Origin: Sanguinoderma infundibulare
Taxonomy: Eukaryota > Basidiomycota > Agaricomycetes > Polyporales > Polyporaceae
Length of the DNA stretch: 64,000 bases
NCBI GenBank assembly: GCA_032821775.1
Contig: JAVLRN010000001.1
Span: forward strand, 1,426,001-1,490,000
Reading direction: 5' to 3'
The notes under the pieces were generated by a model, which worked only from the letters and a program-made list of their open reading frames with translations, was not told the DNA's origin and did not search any database. Made by a program: the position numbers and the translations under genes. Shown in pieces: positions 1 through 11,510 of the stretch (its first letter is position 1; each line of letters opens with the position of its first letter).

Positions 1-236
1 CCTCGACAGAGGAGGCGCCCACAAACGGTACGGAATCTTCTCCTGCACCCACGGATGGCTGGGTGTCTCGTACATTGCACGGGCTTAGGAGACTCATCGG
101 TTTTTGATTTTCATGTGGCCTCTCCAATGTGATGCGCATGTTGGGCACTCCAGACTCTGCAGACTCAAATGAGGGCGACACTGACCGCCAGCGGAAGCGC
201 GACCAAGACCGTAAAAAGGCGGCGGCGGCGGCATGA
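1..236 (+). CDS. 3' end of an unidentified gene (partial)
   Basis: The window opens inside a coding exon (frame starting at base 3) that runs to about base 99. A 54-nt GT-AG intron (100-153) joins it in frame to a last exon (154-236) ending in TGA at 234-236. The direct reading would stop at 105-107, inside the proposed intron. The visible C-terminus is polar: a Thr/Pro/Ser-rich stretch, then an acidic segment, then an Arg/Lys-rich stretch and five alanines before the stop. Nothing visible identifies the family. The alternative is that the coding region stops at 105-107 without the intron, so this is only a moderate call. Confidence 0.45.
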
Positions 237-1507
237 CACAACCGGCTTGGGATACACTTCCGAGGGTCCGAGTCGACGGCTTGGGCTTGCGGCTCTGCCA
301 GCTGTCAATATTTCGTAGGCTACACTTCTGGAACTAATCGTTAGTACGTATTCCACTTATCACGCAACGAGTTTGCGCGTTGGGGCCATGTGGGGGCCTC
401 GATTAGCCGTCGGCCGTTCCTGCGCGGCGGTTTGGATTGGGCACCGGCGGCCGCTGAGACTGGGCATCCGTTGGCCCGGTAGGCAGCTTGCCCAAAAGCG
501 GGGGTGGCGCGTCATTGAATGGCCGGAACTGGAGGGGGCGTAGGACTCGAATCGACTCGCCGCCCTCGAATCTTGCGCTGGACGGAGGAAGAGCGCTCCG
601 CGATTGATACCCTCTGCGACGCATTCTGATTTCCAAGCTTGATTGAACTGGGTTCGTTGGCCTGGTGTTCGCATCGTGTCCTGTAGTGCTTCCTATGCTC
701 TCTCGAAGCGATCGCCAATATGACCGCCGGGTTTCCCAGGTGCTGGGAGTGATAGGAAGAGAAGCATTGACACACGAGACCTGGTGGCAAAAAACGCTCC
801 GGCCGATAACGCCAAAATTCGCGCAAGAGCGTCAGTTGCCATACGAGGCAGCGACGGACGCCCACAGCGGCAAGGCTCGCCAGGCGTTGGGCTTCCTCAG
901 GGCTTCCTGGGACCATGCTCCGTTCTGATTTGCCTCCATTTTACTCCCGCGCTGAGATGAGCATTGGGTGACTCCCTTTAGATCCAGCAGATGCCTCTAC
1001 GTAAGGCCCTGTGACGGCTTCGGGCTGAGCGTCCGTCGCGCACTCTCCGGTCTTCTCAATGTCTATATACGCATGCAGGTTATCATGTCCGTCCCCAACA
1101 TGACCCGTTCCTGGAGCCCAGATCCGTGGTACCGGACAAAGCAGCTTTTGCATCCCCAAAGCTGGCGCCCACCAAGAACTTCTCCAGATCTGCCTTCTCT
1201 GACCTCACCGAATCTCCGACAAAGAGGGTTCAAACTTCTCCGAGTATCCTGGTACGTCCTCAATGACTAGTATCGTTTTTCCTAAGTTCACACACAGGTT
1301 TCCCGCTTCGCAGCTCATGGCATTTTCTCCCTGATTTGCAGCGTGGAGCAAGCGATCACTGTACCGTCCCTGCGACTACATTACATACCTGACACGTCAA
1401 GGTTGAGATTCGCGCTGCGTATAAAGATCGTGCGCGACCATGGCCTCCTCAAACACATCCTGCAGCTCCCCGGGTCGCTCGACGAGTCCCCTCCATCTTG
1501 CTCAGAC
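237..1507. other. Intergenic, no gene recognised
   Basis: About 1.27 kb between the partial gene and the MFS transporter. Open frames exist on both strands but none shows a recognisable domain, consistent exon joins or biased composition. It presumably holds the terminator of the left gene and the promoter and leader of the transporter. Confidence 0.5.
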
Positions 1508-4324
1508 ATGACGCACAGTCTCGTCTACTCCACATCCCACTCTGAAAAGGACAGCGTCGCGTCCGAGACCACCACCTCGCCGTCGCGGCCGGGGTGCTCG
1601 CCACAGGCGTCCACGTCCCGCTTGTCATACGAGTCGTCACGATCCAGCGAATGTTCTTCGCCCACCGTCGCGCCGCCTCCAACACCGAAAACAGCATCGA
1701 GCGATACGCTTGTTTCGCATGACGCTCGCAAAAGCTCGCAGCCGTCGACAGCCCGGCTTGTCGTAACCCATGCGGGGTAAGTCCCTGAGCGCACGTTACC
1801 GCTGCGCACCGGAGTTCGCTGACCGGCTCGCACTCAGCGCTGCCCTAACTCTATTTCTCGCGACCACAGACGCGGTGAGATCTGCACCCCGCCATCTAGA
1901 CCGGCCGTAGCTCTCGGCTGACCCGGCCCGACAGACCATCGTCTCCACCACCCTGCCGACGATTACGAGCGAATTCAACGCGAATCAGGCCGAATACACC
2001 TGGGTGTCCGTGACGTATATGCTCACCCAGACCGCGTTCCAACCTCTGTACGGGAAGCTCTCAGATCTCGTCGGTCGCACGGTCGGTCGTTTTTTTTTCT
2101 CTGCAGACGGACACGTTGTGGATCGGTTCTGATGTGCCGCGGTCCTTAGACGGTGCTGTACGCTAGTATCTTCATTTTTGCCGTAGGGTCTGCGCTATGC
2201 GGTGCGGCACAGGTGCGTCGACGTTTCAGCACGTCCAGGTTCTAGGCGGCCCCCATCGGCGGCTGATGTCATCTCCCCCTCCCCGGAACATATTGCTGTA
2301 GAGCATGACATGGTTAATCCTCGCACGAGCGGTCGCTGGCGTCGGCGGCGGCGGCATCGTCTCGCTGGTCTGGACTATTACGTCAGAGATCGTCGACGTC
2401 CGCAATCAGGCCAAGTGGTCCCAGGCGCTGAGCCTCACTTGGGCCTGTTCGGCCGTCGCGGGACCGCTCCTGGGCGGAGTCTTCAGCGGTGAGTGAAAGC
2501 GCGATCGTCGATTGCCTGTCTGTTAGTACGCGGCACTCACATGGTGGCGCAGAGAGAAGTGGGCCTCTAAACTGGAGATGGGCATGTAAGTTTCGGTAAA
2601 TAAACCCACGCGGGAGCAGCATCTAACTCTATTCTTGTGCAGTCTACATCAACCTGCCCGTGTGCGCCTTCTCGTTCGTGATCCTGTGGCTGTCGTTGCG
2701 CGGCACGCTCGCTGGCCGCACTTCGAGTCTCTCATGGAGCCATTTTGGGCGAACATTCGACTTCATCGGGTTGTGAGTGGCGAACACGACGTCACCTTGA
2801 CCCGATGCAGCTGACCGAGCCCCGTCTGGACAGAATCCTCTTCATGGGAGGAAGCAGCTGCATCGTGATCGGGTTCAATTTCGCCACCCAGAACGGATGT
2901 ATGTCTCTGCCTCCCGCTCCCGTGACGCGACTTTGTTTGACCACGGAGTGCTTCAGGGACCGCCGCTTCGACCCTGGTCTTGATCGTGGCCGGCATCGTG
3001 ATCCTGCTTCTAGGCGCCATTTATGAAGTCCGTACGAAACGCGATGCGCTGTTCCCCCCGGTCGCTTTCAAGGATCGTACGATCGGTGCGGCTTCTCCTT
3101 GGGCCCTTCTCTGAGAAACCTTCCCTCACTCTGGGTCGCAGTGATCACCCTCGCGGTCGTCTTCCTCCACAACTTCGCATTCAATACCGGGACGTTCTAT
3201 CTGGCGCTGTACTTCCAGGTGAGGGAGAGAGAGCCCTTCCTCTCGGCCGTTCGTCGTCTGATCGCTGATCGGCGCGCAGGCCGTAAACGGCCTCTCCCCC
3301 CTCGAGGCGGGGATGACCATGCTGCCATACTCGCTAGGGTCCTCGCTTGCGTCACTGCCGAGTGAGCTGAGCTCGTCTCTCAGGACGTCTTACCCAATGC
3401 TGACGCCAACCTCCCCCGTCCAGCTGCGTGGCTCATCGGCTACCTGCAACGCCGCAGCCTCGACACGTCCTGTCAGAAGCACATCATCTGCGCGGGCCTC
3501 GCCCTCGCGTCGGTCGGGTTCGGTACGCGTGCTCTCTCCACTGTCTCTCCAGAGTCCGCGGCCGGCACTGACGTGCGCTGGGTCTGACAACCGGCGATTT
3601 CGCTAGGCCTTATGATGCTCATGTCCGACGCCAGCCCGAGGAGCACGCAGATCGCGTTCCCACTGATCGCCGGCGTGGGCCTGGGCATGCTCTTCCACGC
3701 GCCGTACCAGGTCTTTACGCGTGCGTTGGGGCGGCAAGAGGTCGCGTCCGGGACGAGTGCGTTCTTCCTCGTCCGGTTCACGGGCGCGACCGTTGGCCTG
3801 GTAAGTTTTTTTTTTCTTCTGTGCTGCGGAGCGCGTCATCTGTTCACGGTCGCTCACCCCAACGGCTTCGGACAGTCCGTCGCAGGGGCCGTCTTCCTCG
3901 GGCAGCTGTCCGACACGCTGCCGCCGGGCGTCGACGCGTCCTCGATTCTCGAATCGGTCGACAGCCTCCGGGCGCACAGCGACTGGCCAGAAATCGTGCA
4001 CGCACTGTCGCTCGCGATCAAGGTGCGGCCACCGGCTTTTCCGAAAGGGTTCCGCTTGACTGAATTGCGCGCGCGTTGCGTCACAGGCCATCTGGGCCGT
4101 CTGCTGTCCATGCCTTGGCGTGGCTCTGCTGGTCGGTGCTTTTTTTTCACTCTCGCGCCTGTTCTCATCGCAAAATGCTAACTGTCGCGCGCGGGACGGG
4201 CACCCAGATCTCGATGTTTACACGTAAGATCTCTATCGACGAGACCGCAACTCTGGAGCAGGAGAAGCGGTCGCGCGGCGCGCCTAGGCAGCCGCCCGCG
4301 GGGATGGCGTTGGAAGGAGCGTGA
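1508..4324 (+). CDS. MFS multidrug exporter, DHA2 (14-TM) type
   Basis: This is a proton-coupled drug or toxin efflux permease of the plasma membrane. Sixteen exons join in frame to 606 residues: 1508-1776, 1838-1874, 1935-2081, 2150-2212, 2302-2488, 2553-2585, 2643-2772, 2834-2898, 2957-3085, 3142-3218, 3280-3361, 3424-3522, 3607-3800, 3876-4022, 4087-4131 and 4208-4324. The cytosolic N-terminus is Ser/Thr-rich. The first membrane segment contains DATIVSTTLPTI, followed by the loop motif GKLSDLVGRT and then GVGGGG. The antiporter signature motif C is visible as AVAGPLLGG in exon 5. Length, order of motifs and the multi-helix C-terminal half fit the DHA2 family. The substrate cannot be inferred. 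No biosynthetic genes flank it, so a housekeeping detoxification role is as likely as metabolite export. The start at 1508 is the first ATG in this frame that leads into the disordered N-terminus. Confidence 0.85.
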
Positions 4325-6169
4325 ACGGCTGGGGTGTCGGAATGGGCTAGTCCGCCTCGTGTCGGCTTTGAATCAATGCTGGGACTTCTGCATCTTCTCG
4401 GTATCCTTATTGCCCCTCTCCTACGCCTTTTGACGGACGCTTCCAGATCCATGCCATGCAAAATAGAGTTTGTGTGGAATAGATACCATACCCAAAATAC
4501 AGCATGTTGCGTACTGTACGTACCGAGCCCCACAGACAGCGCGTGTTCGCCGCCGAGTGCGGGGTCGATCAGAGAAGGCAGAGGTTAGAGCTACGTGGGC
4601 CATTAAGAGTCGCAGATCGCTGGCGATCTATCGATCCCTGTCAACCGATCCGTGACAATGGGGTGAGGCAATGGAGAAAGAACCTCGGGGGCCTTCTTGA
4701 TCGTTCGCGCAGAGGGTGGCCCGGAAGAGCGGCGCGGGAGGAGCACGAGGCGGTGAGAGGTCGCATAAACCGCATGAGGCTACTGTCCAGCTGTCGGGCT
4801 GCGAAGCTTTAGGCATACTGAATGCGTAGACTTGCGCGAGAGTGAGGCCGCATGGCACGCGCCAGGGTGGGAGCTGGAAGGTGGAGAAGTCGGACCTGGC
4901 GAGTGGGCGAAGGGACTGCCAATAGGCGGGGGACGGGGGGTCTGGGAGGTCGAAGGGGGTCTAGATTGTTGGGAAGGACAAGGCCCAAAAGGCGGAAGGC
5001 TTCTCGAGATTGGCATCGAGATAGAGTTCGAACAAGGGTAAGAGAGGCGAGGCTATGAAGAGAAGAGGAAAGGGGAGTGAGGGCGCGTCAGACCGGTGGG
5101 TGGAGACGATTGGATGATGGTCGGACTACCCTCGTTCGGGGGCTTTGAGAAGGCAGGAACGAGTCGGAACGGGAGCGTGTGGAGAGAACGGGTACGAAGA
5201 CGCGATGGTGCCTTGGAAGGTTCTGCGGCGTGGTCTGGAAGACATAGTATGTGAAGAGGAGAGAGGTTGCCGGTAAGCTGAGGCCGAGGGAGACGATGAC
5301 GTCTGGAGTCGGGCTCGGGGCAAGTGGATATGCATGGGGTAAGGAGAAGCGGCAACCGAGTTGGGCCAGCTTCTGGTCGAAGTTATGAGGGGCTAGACTC
5401 GGGGAACCAAGTTTGGGGAATGAGGATTGAATTGGGCGGGCCTCGGAACGGATGTTATGGGATGGAGATGAGACATGCTTACGACACGGGGACGAGTAGG
5501 AGGGACGGAAGAACAGCAAAGTAAACGGGTGGCAGGTGACACCTGTGCGGATGCCAAGTCAAGTCAGAGGGGAACCGAGACTTGCGCGCTGGGGCACCTG
5601 AAGAGAGGGCGTTGGTGCGGAGTGAAAAAGTGCCGCGAGAGAGGGTGAGCCGGTGGATGAATCTGGCCATTCGGAAGACCGAATGCGCAGGAAGCGATGT
5701 AGATGAGTAGAAGTTCGAGAACGGACAACAGGTGCCGGCGAGAAGAAAGATGCTGACGCTGTCAAGGTGAGGACCGCATAATGTTCGGTATTGGCGAGGG
5801 TCCTGGTGGCAGCAGTAGGACTCCACGCGGGAGAGGGGCCTGATCCAGATTAGGAGTTAAGTTAGGTGCGATACCCGACTCGGCTTGTGATAACATATCG
5901 AGAGAATTCCCACGGGTTGGGTGGGGCCACCGACTGGAGGCACTCGTCCAGTGCTTGTCCCTCGACCAGCTCGTGTGACTATAGTCCCTGCCTCCTCCAG
6001 AGCCCCCCGCTCCCAACGCTCATCAATTATCCTGTCTGGACCATACACTATCCGCACCGGTCGTTGTCGCATGGCCAGGTCTCCGTCTAGACGTAATTCA
6101 AGGACCATTTCCCTATACAGCAAGCTTCTCAACGTACTTCGGGAAGCACGTCTCCTGCCTCGACTGTCC
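4325..6169. other. Gene-free, purine-rich on the + strand
   Basis: No supported gene. From about 4,650 to 5,860 the + strand is conspicuously rich in G and A, so the - strand is pyrimidine-rich. From about 5,900 the bias reverses into a CT-rich stretch that looks like the leader of the choline kinase gene. Long minus-strand open frames here encode only Ser/Pro/Leu-rich sequence explained by the CT bias. Confidence 0.5.
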
Positions 6170-7904
6170 ATGTCGTCTACAATCGGCCCTGAGCTTCCTT
6201 CCAAACCCGCCCTCGGCCCCTTCAGACCCACCGGTGTCGTTTTCAGCAGGTCTTCCACCGGCTCCTCGCGTACTCTACCCGATAACCCCTCTCCCGCCTA
6301 TTCATCACCCGCCTCCTCCTCCCTCTCCATCCCATTCGAGCACGGTGACGTAGATGTCGTCAGGGTCGAAGGTTTGCGACATGCCGCACTTCGACTAGAG
6401 GCACGGTGAGCATTTCGTCCAATCCTCGTCATGGCTTCCCCGCGAAGCCCTCCGGCAAACTACTCACTCCCGAGTTAGGATGTCGCAGCCATCTTGGTCT
6501 GACGTTCTATGTCTCGATTGACTTCGTGTGTGCTGACTTCAAAACCGTAGACGTTACAAGACCCCGCCTTTTGTCGAGCAGCTCCTCCAAATCCTCCATT
6601 CCATTCGCGCTCCTTCCTGGTCCGACCCCCATATCACCTCGAGTAATGTCAACATCCAAAAGGTCTCGGGCTCAATGACCAATGCCGTCTTTTTCGTCTC
6701 GTGCCCATCACTCCCCAAAATACGCACACTCCTCCTGCGTGTATACGGTCCCTCGTCTGGCAACCTCATTTCACGCCCCCACGAGCTACATACCCTTCAC
6801 GTGCTCTCGTCCAAATACCACATTGGTCCTCGTGTATATGGCACGTTCGAGAACGGCCGTGTAGAGGAGTACTTTGACTCCACTGCCCTCACCGCCAATC
6901 ACCTGCGCGACCCTCAAGTCAGTTCATGGATCGGTGCTCGAATGGCTGAGCTCCACGGCGTCGACATTGACGCCGTTGTCTACGAAACTCAGCCTCCAGA
7001 CGGTCCTGAACGAGGCGTTCACTTGGGGGTGCACAAGAACGTCAAGTCTTGGCTCCCGTCTGCGCGCCAGGTTCTGACATTACCCGCCGCTCCCGCGGAT
7101 GTACTCCAGAATCTCGACTTGGACCGGTTTGAACACGAATGGCAGCTGTACTCGCAATGGATGCATCAGAAAGAGAAGTCCGAGGGCGCCAGCAGACGAG
7201 TGTTCTCCCATAATGACACTCAGTACGGAAATCTTCTGCGTCTCCGAACGCTCAAGGGAGGCCTACCCGCACATCGCCAGGTGAGCAGAACGTTTCCAAC
7301 AAATCCCGCGAAGCAGCTAGCTGAATGTACCCGCCTCCTTCTCTTCTTGCCTCATGTTCTTCTGCCCACCGTCTGGTCCAAATCCACGCTCGCACGCGCG
7401 CGCTCATACCAAACCCCCGTTCCTGAACTCCCCTCGTGGCCACAGATCATCGTCGTCGACTTTGAATACGCCTCCCCCAACCCTGCCGCATTCGACATTG
7501 CGAACCACTTCCACGAGTGGACAGCAAACTACCACGGAGCCGCCCCCCACCTCCTCGACCCCGCGCGCTACCCCTCCCCGGACCAGCGCCGGAACTTCTA
7601 CCGCGCGTACCTCACCCACACCGACTCCCACCTCGACGCGCCCGCGTCCGCACCCGTGCCCGCGGCCGCGCCAGACCTCTCCGCGGACGCGCTCGCGGCG
7701 CAGATGGAGACGCTCGAGGAACACGTCCGCGCCTGGAGCCCGGCCTCGCACGGCATGTGGGCCGTCTGGGGCGTCGTGCAGGCCCGCGAGTTCGTCGAGG
7801 GCCAGGACGGCGAGCCCGAGTTCGACTACCTCGGCTACGCCCAGTGCCGCATGGCCGCCTTCCGCCGCGAGCTGCGCGCGCTGGGCATCCCAGACCTTCC
7901 GTAA
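6170..7904 (+). CDS. Choline/ethanolamine kinase
   Basis: Phosphorylates choline and/or ethanolamine with ATP, the first step of the CDP-choline (Kennedy) route to membrane phospholipids; cytosolic. Three exons (6170-6405, 6551-7280, 7446-7904) give 474 residues. The N-terminal about 80 residues are Ser/Pro-rich and variable. The kinase fold shows the ATP-side motif GSMTNAVF, the Brenner-type catalytic motif HNDTQYGNLL, and after the second intron the choline-kinase motif VVDFEYASPNPAAFDIANHF. An acidic or Ala-rich insert near 7,610-7,700 is probably a loop. The last intron falls between the two catalytic motifs. Family membership is clear; choline versus ethanolamine preference cannot be read from the sequence. 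Confidence 0.93.
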
Positions 7905-8959
7905 TAATCCAGCGAAGTTTTTCCTCGCGCCCCTGCTCGGCCTTCTCTACTTGCACATCTCTCTTTCTCTCGTGCAGGGGCGGTTTGAAATTGTGCACGA
8001 GCCCTTGACTTCTATTCTGCTTCTCGTTCTTTGTTTCCCTTTGCCCCTTCCAAGCTTCGCGTTCGCCAATCTGTCGTCTGTTGGGGCCACGATGCATACG
8101 ATCTCCAGTCGAGCCGTGGCCGCAGCGTTGCGGTAAGGTAGTGCTTCTGCACCCATGCCTGCAACTTTTTTTTTCGATGCCGCAGCCGAATATATAGAAT
8201 TAGGGTACCCCTTACTCCTTATTGTATGCATACCCGTTCCATGTAGTCGGTAACTTTGCGCTGTAATTTGCCGTCTCCCTCTTATCGCCCAAACGGTGTC
8301 TCGTTCTGCCCACATAGACAGCTCCACGCACAAGTTGTATCATACCTGCATGCATAATGGATGGAATTCGGTACGCACCGTCCTGCTGTGTCTTGTTGCC
8401 CTTCGAACGCTTCAGACGCAGCAAGGAGCAGAGAGGGAGGGGGAGAAGGCATAAGCGTGATGTATTAATGTCATAAGATAACATGTGCGGGAGACGTCGA
8501 CGACTGGGTGTGTGATGTGGGAGCGAGAGAGATTCAGATGTAGGTGAGCAATCCGGATTGTCAAGACAGGAATAAGTCAAACTTGCTTCGACGAGATGAG
8601 CGGGGACAGAGAAGCTGAGCGACGAGAGGGACGAGGAACGCGCAAGGGCAGAACAAAAACTACAGCGAACACATGAGCAAAGGACAGGAACGTGAGTAAA
8701 CGAGGGAATGGACGGGCAGGTGGGTGGAGATGGCGATGGGAATAGCGGTGGTATGTCCGACGGGTCCGCTTCTAGGTATTGAAGACCGAAAGCATGATCT
8801 AGCGTTCGAGCGTTCGACGACGGCGACGGCGACCCAAGTCGCCCAAGAAGCAACAACGCTAAATGAATCGCGACAGGCGAGCAGGCGAAGAGGGACCACG
8901 CATGGCCTCTAAACCATCGCGCGCGATCCCAACACCCGTACCCGGGACGTCTGCGAAAT
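7905..8959. other. Convergent 3' intergenic region
   Basis: About 1.05 kb between two converging genes. It presumably holds the choline kinase 3' UTR and a long 3' UTR for the zinc-finger gene. The 8,400-8,900 part is purine-rich on + (CT-rich on the zinc-finger mRNA). A 214-codon minus-strand frame here is Ser/Leu/Pro-rich and not credible as a gene. Confidence 0.45.
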
Positions 8960-11510
8960 TCAGGCCCAGTTTTTCTCGGCCAGGCGGGACGAGTTGACGT
9001 TGACGTTGTACTCCGCCCACGGCGAGTTGCTCTTCAGCTCGTTGGCAGGGATGGACGACAGAGGGTATGCCGTGAGGTGGCTCGTCCGCGTCGCGCTCGC
9101 CCAGTTGCCCGCGCTTCCAGAGCGCACGTGTCCGTTGACCCTCGACACCCTCGGGGGCTCGGGGGACGCGTTCAGTTGGGATGCGGTCGGATTCGCGGCC
9201 GTGGGGGTATTCGCGACGCTGCTGAGGTCGAGCTGAATGTCGCTCCCGTTGAAGGAGTGACGGACGTTAGGGGTCACTGCAGTCTTCGGGCCGCCACGCT
9301 GCACGCCAAAGGGAAAGGTTCTCAGCCACATGTCGTCGAGAACCAGCGCGTACGGCATGCACTTACCTGCGAGCCCACGATCTCCAGTCTAGAACTCGCG
9401 TGCCTTCCAAAGTCAGGGCCGGCAGTTACAGGGCCCGGGGACCGTGCACCCGCTTCCTCCCCAGAAGACATGAGGATGCCGTTGTGCGCGAACGTCGGGA
9501 ACGCAGACTTGTTTTGCTGTTTCGAGATGGACGCATCCGCCACATTGGTGTTGACACGCAACCCGTCGGGCCGGCCACTAGGTTGAAACCCTGCTGACGG
9601 CGGGGTGGTACTGAGGCTGCCGGAGCTGGAGCTCATGCTGCTTTCGTGCGTGCGCTTGGCCGAAATGCGCGCCAACAATGAGCTCGAGACCTCATTGGGA
9701 TCGCTGTTGGTGCTCGACGAACGAGCTCGACCATCTGGGTTGGCAGGGGGCGGACCACCTTCGGAACCTGGAGGACCACCGGCAGCGGGAAGCTCTGTGT
9801 GGATGAAGCAACACCTCTTGCCATATGGACAAGAACCGGACACCCAGAACGTCTGCGATAAGGCGGAAGTCAGCTGTTGAGTTTTACATTGGCCGGGCTG
9901 AGAACACGTACCCTGCAGATCTCTGTCTTGTACTGCGGGAGACAACAAAAAGAGGATCAGGACATCATCTGAATGAACGTTGGGGGAACAGGAACGAACC
10001 TTAGGATGGCGCTGGACCTTGCGGAGTTCCTCTTCACCGTGAGCGAACTGACACTTGGCCCCGTATCTGCAGCTGCCCTTCTCCTCCCAGCTCCTGCACA
10101 ACTCGGTCTTATACAACCCCAGCTTTCGGTTGTTTGCGCTTGGGCCGTTTCCTGGAGCAGTGTTGGTATGCGACGACCCAGTGTTGTTGATGGCTATACC
10201 CTGGCCAGCGAGGGGGACGCCGTACGGACCGGTATACTGAGCTTGCAGCTGCGCCATCATCTGTGCAGCTAGCTCGGGTGATGGGTATGACTCCGCTCCG
10301 GGGGGACCATAAAACTGGTTGTTGAACATCGACAGTGCTGGAGGGGCCATCGGCGGGTACATCTGACCAGCGAAAGCGTTGTTCAACAAGGCGAGAGTAG
10401 CAGGGTCACGAAGCGACGCCGGATCCGAAGCAGAATGCTGGTGAGTACGCTGGAAGACGCCAGACTGCTGTTGAAGACGTGCCATCGTAGGATTATCGAG
10501 AGGCGGCGTCGGCAACATCATGTTGTACAGGTCCTGCTGAGGGTTGGCTACTGGAGGTATTGCCCCCGGGTGCACAGGCGCAGGGTACCCCGCGAAGTTG
10601 GTGGGACTAGGACCGACGGGAGGAATGGGAGCGTTGAAGCTTCGCGGCGGTTGACGGTAGGGTATGTTAGTGGCCACGTTTGGTGGCCGACCATGGATGA
10701 ATGCGGGGGGAGGGCCGCCTGGGGGTACGTGAACGTTGGGGGGAGAGTTGAAGTGACGCTGCTGACCCTGATAGTCCACGGTCAACTCGTCTTGGGATCG
10801 TGCGAAGACATTTCCCTGCAGTTGCTGCTCAGGGAGACGCGAAGGGGTGCCGTTATGTGAGGCGAGGAGGGAAGGGTATGTGGGCTGGTCAGCTTGCGGC
10901 TGCCTTTCGGGTGTGCCGTGAGGAGACGACCAAGCATCAGCGTTTCCGGGACTTCCTCCGGCCTGTTGCAGTCGAACGAGGTCAGTACTGGACAGACCGC
11001 CGCTGTAGGAATGTGGGCGGTTCCTCGATTCGCCTACGGCGCCTACTTTGAGTGGGGTGACGGGCGGAGCGCGCAGGTTCTGGCTGGCAGACGACAGGGC
11101 GGAGCCATGGGAGCCGGTCGTGTCTGCAGACGATTCGCGCGAGTGGGATACAGCACCGGTCTGAGCCAACGAGTTAGTTGAAGCGGAGTCGAGGCTCGTC
11201 TGCGACGCTGTGTCTAAGGGAGATTCCTGGAAAGACACAGCTGCAGGAGACAGTTTTCTAGAGGGTGAAGTAGTGCGAACCTGAGGCTCGGGCCCATCGC
11301 CGCCGATCTGCAGCTTGACGATCTCATCCGCCAAATCCCACTCCGAGTTATCCACTAGTTGCCCACTGGAGTTGAGTCGCCAATGACCGGTGCCGTTTGG
11401 CGCTTGGATGGTATCTGCTGCGTGAGACTTAGAAATCGGGCGAGGCATGAGTCAAGCTATATAGACATACCCTTGACGAAGCCGGAGTTGGGCGTGCGAC
11501 GGGCGGACAT
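8960..11510 (-). CDS. Tandem CCCH zinc-finger protein, TIS11/Zfs1/Cth2 type
   Basis: This family binds AU-rich elements in mRNA 3' UTRs and promotes decay. Five exons on the minus strand (11471-11510, 10000-11414, 9912-9932, 9367-9852, 8960-9298) give 766 residues. Two fingers of the C-x8-C-x5-C-x3-H form sit mid-protein. The first is preceded by YKTELC and the second by YKTEIC, the lead-in diagnostic of tristetraprolin/TIS11 proteins. The second lead-in is encoded by a 21-nt exon. Flanking regions are long, disordered and rich in Pro, Ser, Gln and Asn. The protein begins [13 protein letters not shown]. The acceptor of intron 1 is a tandem NAGNAG, so one alanine may be included or not. Targets are unknown; yeast and animal relatives act in iron, pheromone or cytokine mRNA control. 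Confidence 0.9.

Noticed and set aside
512..916. A 134-codon minus-strand frame and an overlapping 87-codon + frame
   Set aside because: No recognisable motif, no consistent neighbouring exons.
5088..5519. A 143-codon minus-strand frame in the purine-rich tract
   Set aside because: Low-complexity Ser/Pro composition, no domain and no splice partner.
1508..7904. Secondary-metabolite cluster around the MFS exporter
   Set aside because: No synthase, P450, methyltransferase or regulator lies nearby; the neighbour is a lipid kinase.
8212..8856. A 214-codon minus-strand frame between choline kinase and the zinc-finger gene
   Set aside because: Ser/Leu/Pro-rich sequence produced by CT bias; no domain and it lies in the probable 3' UTR of the zinc-finger gene.
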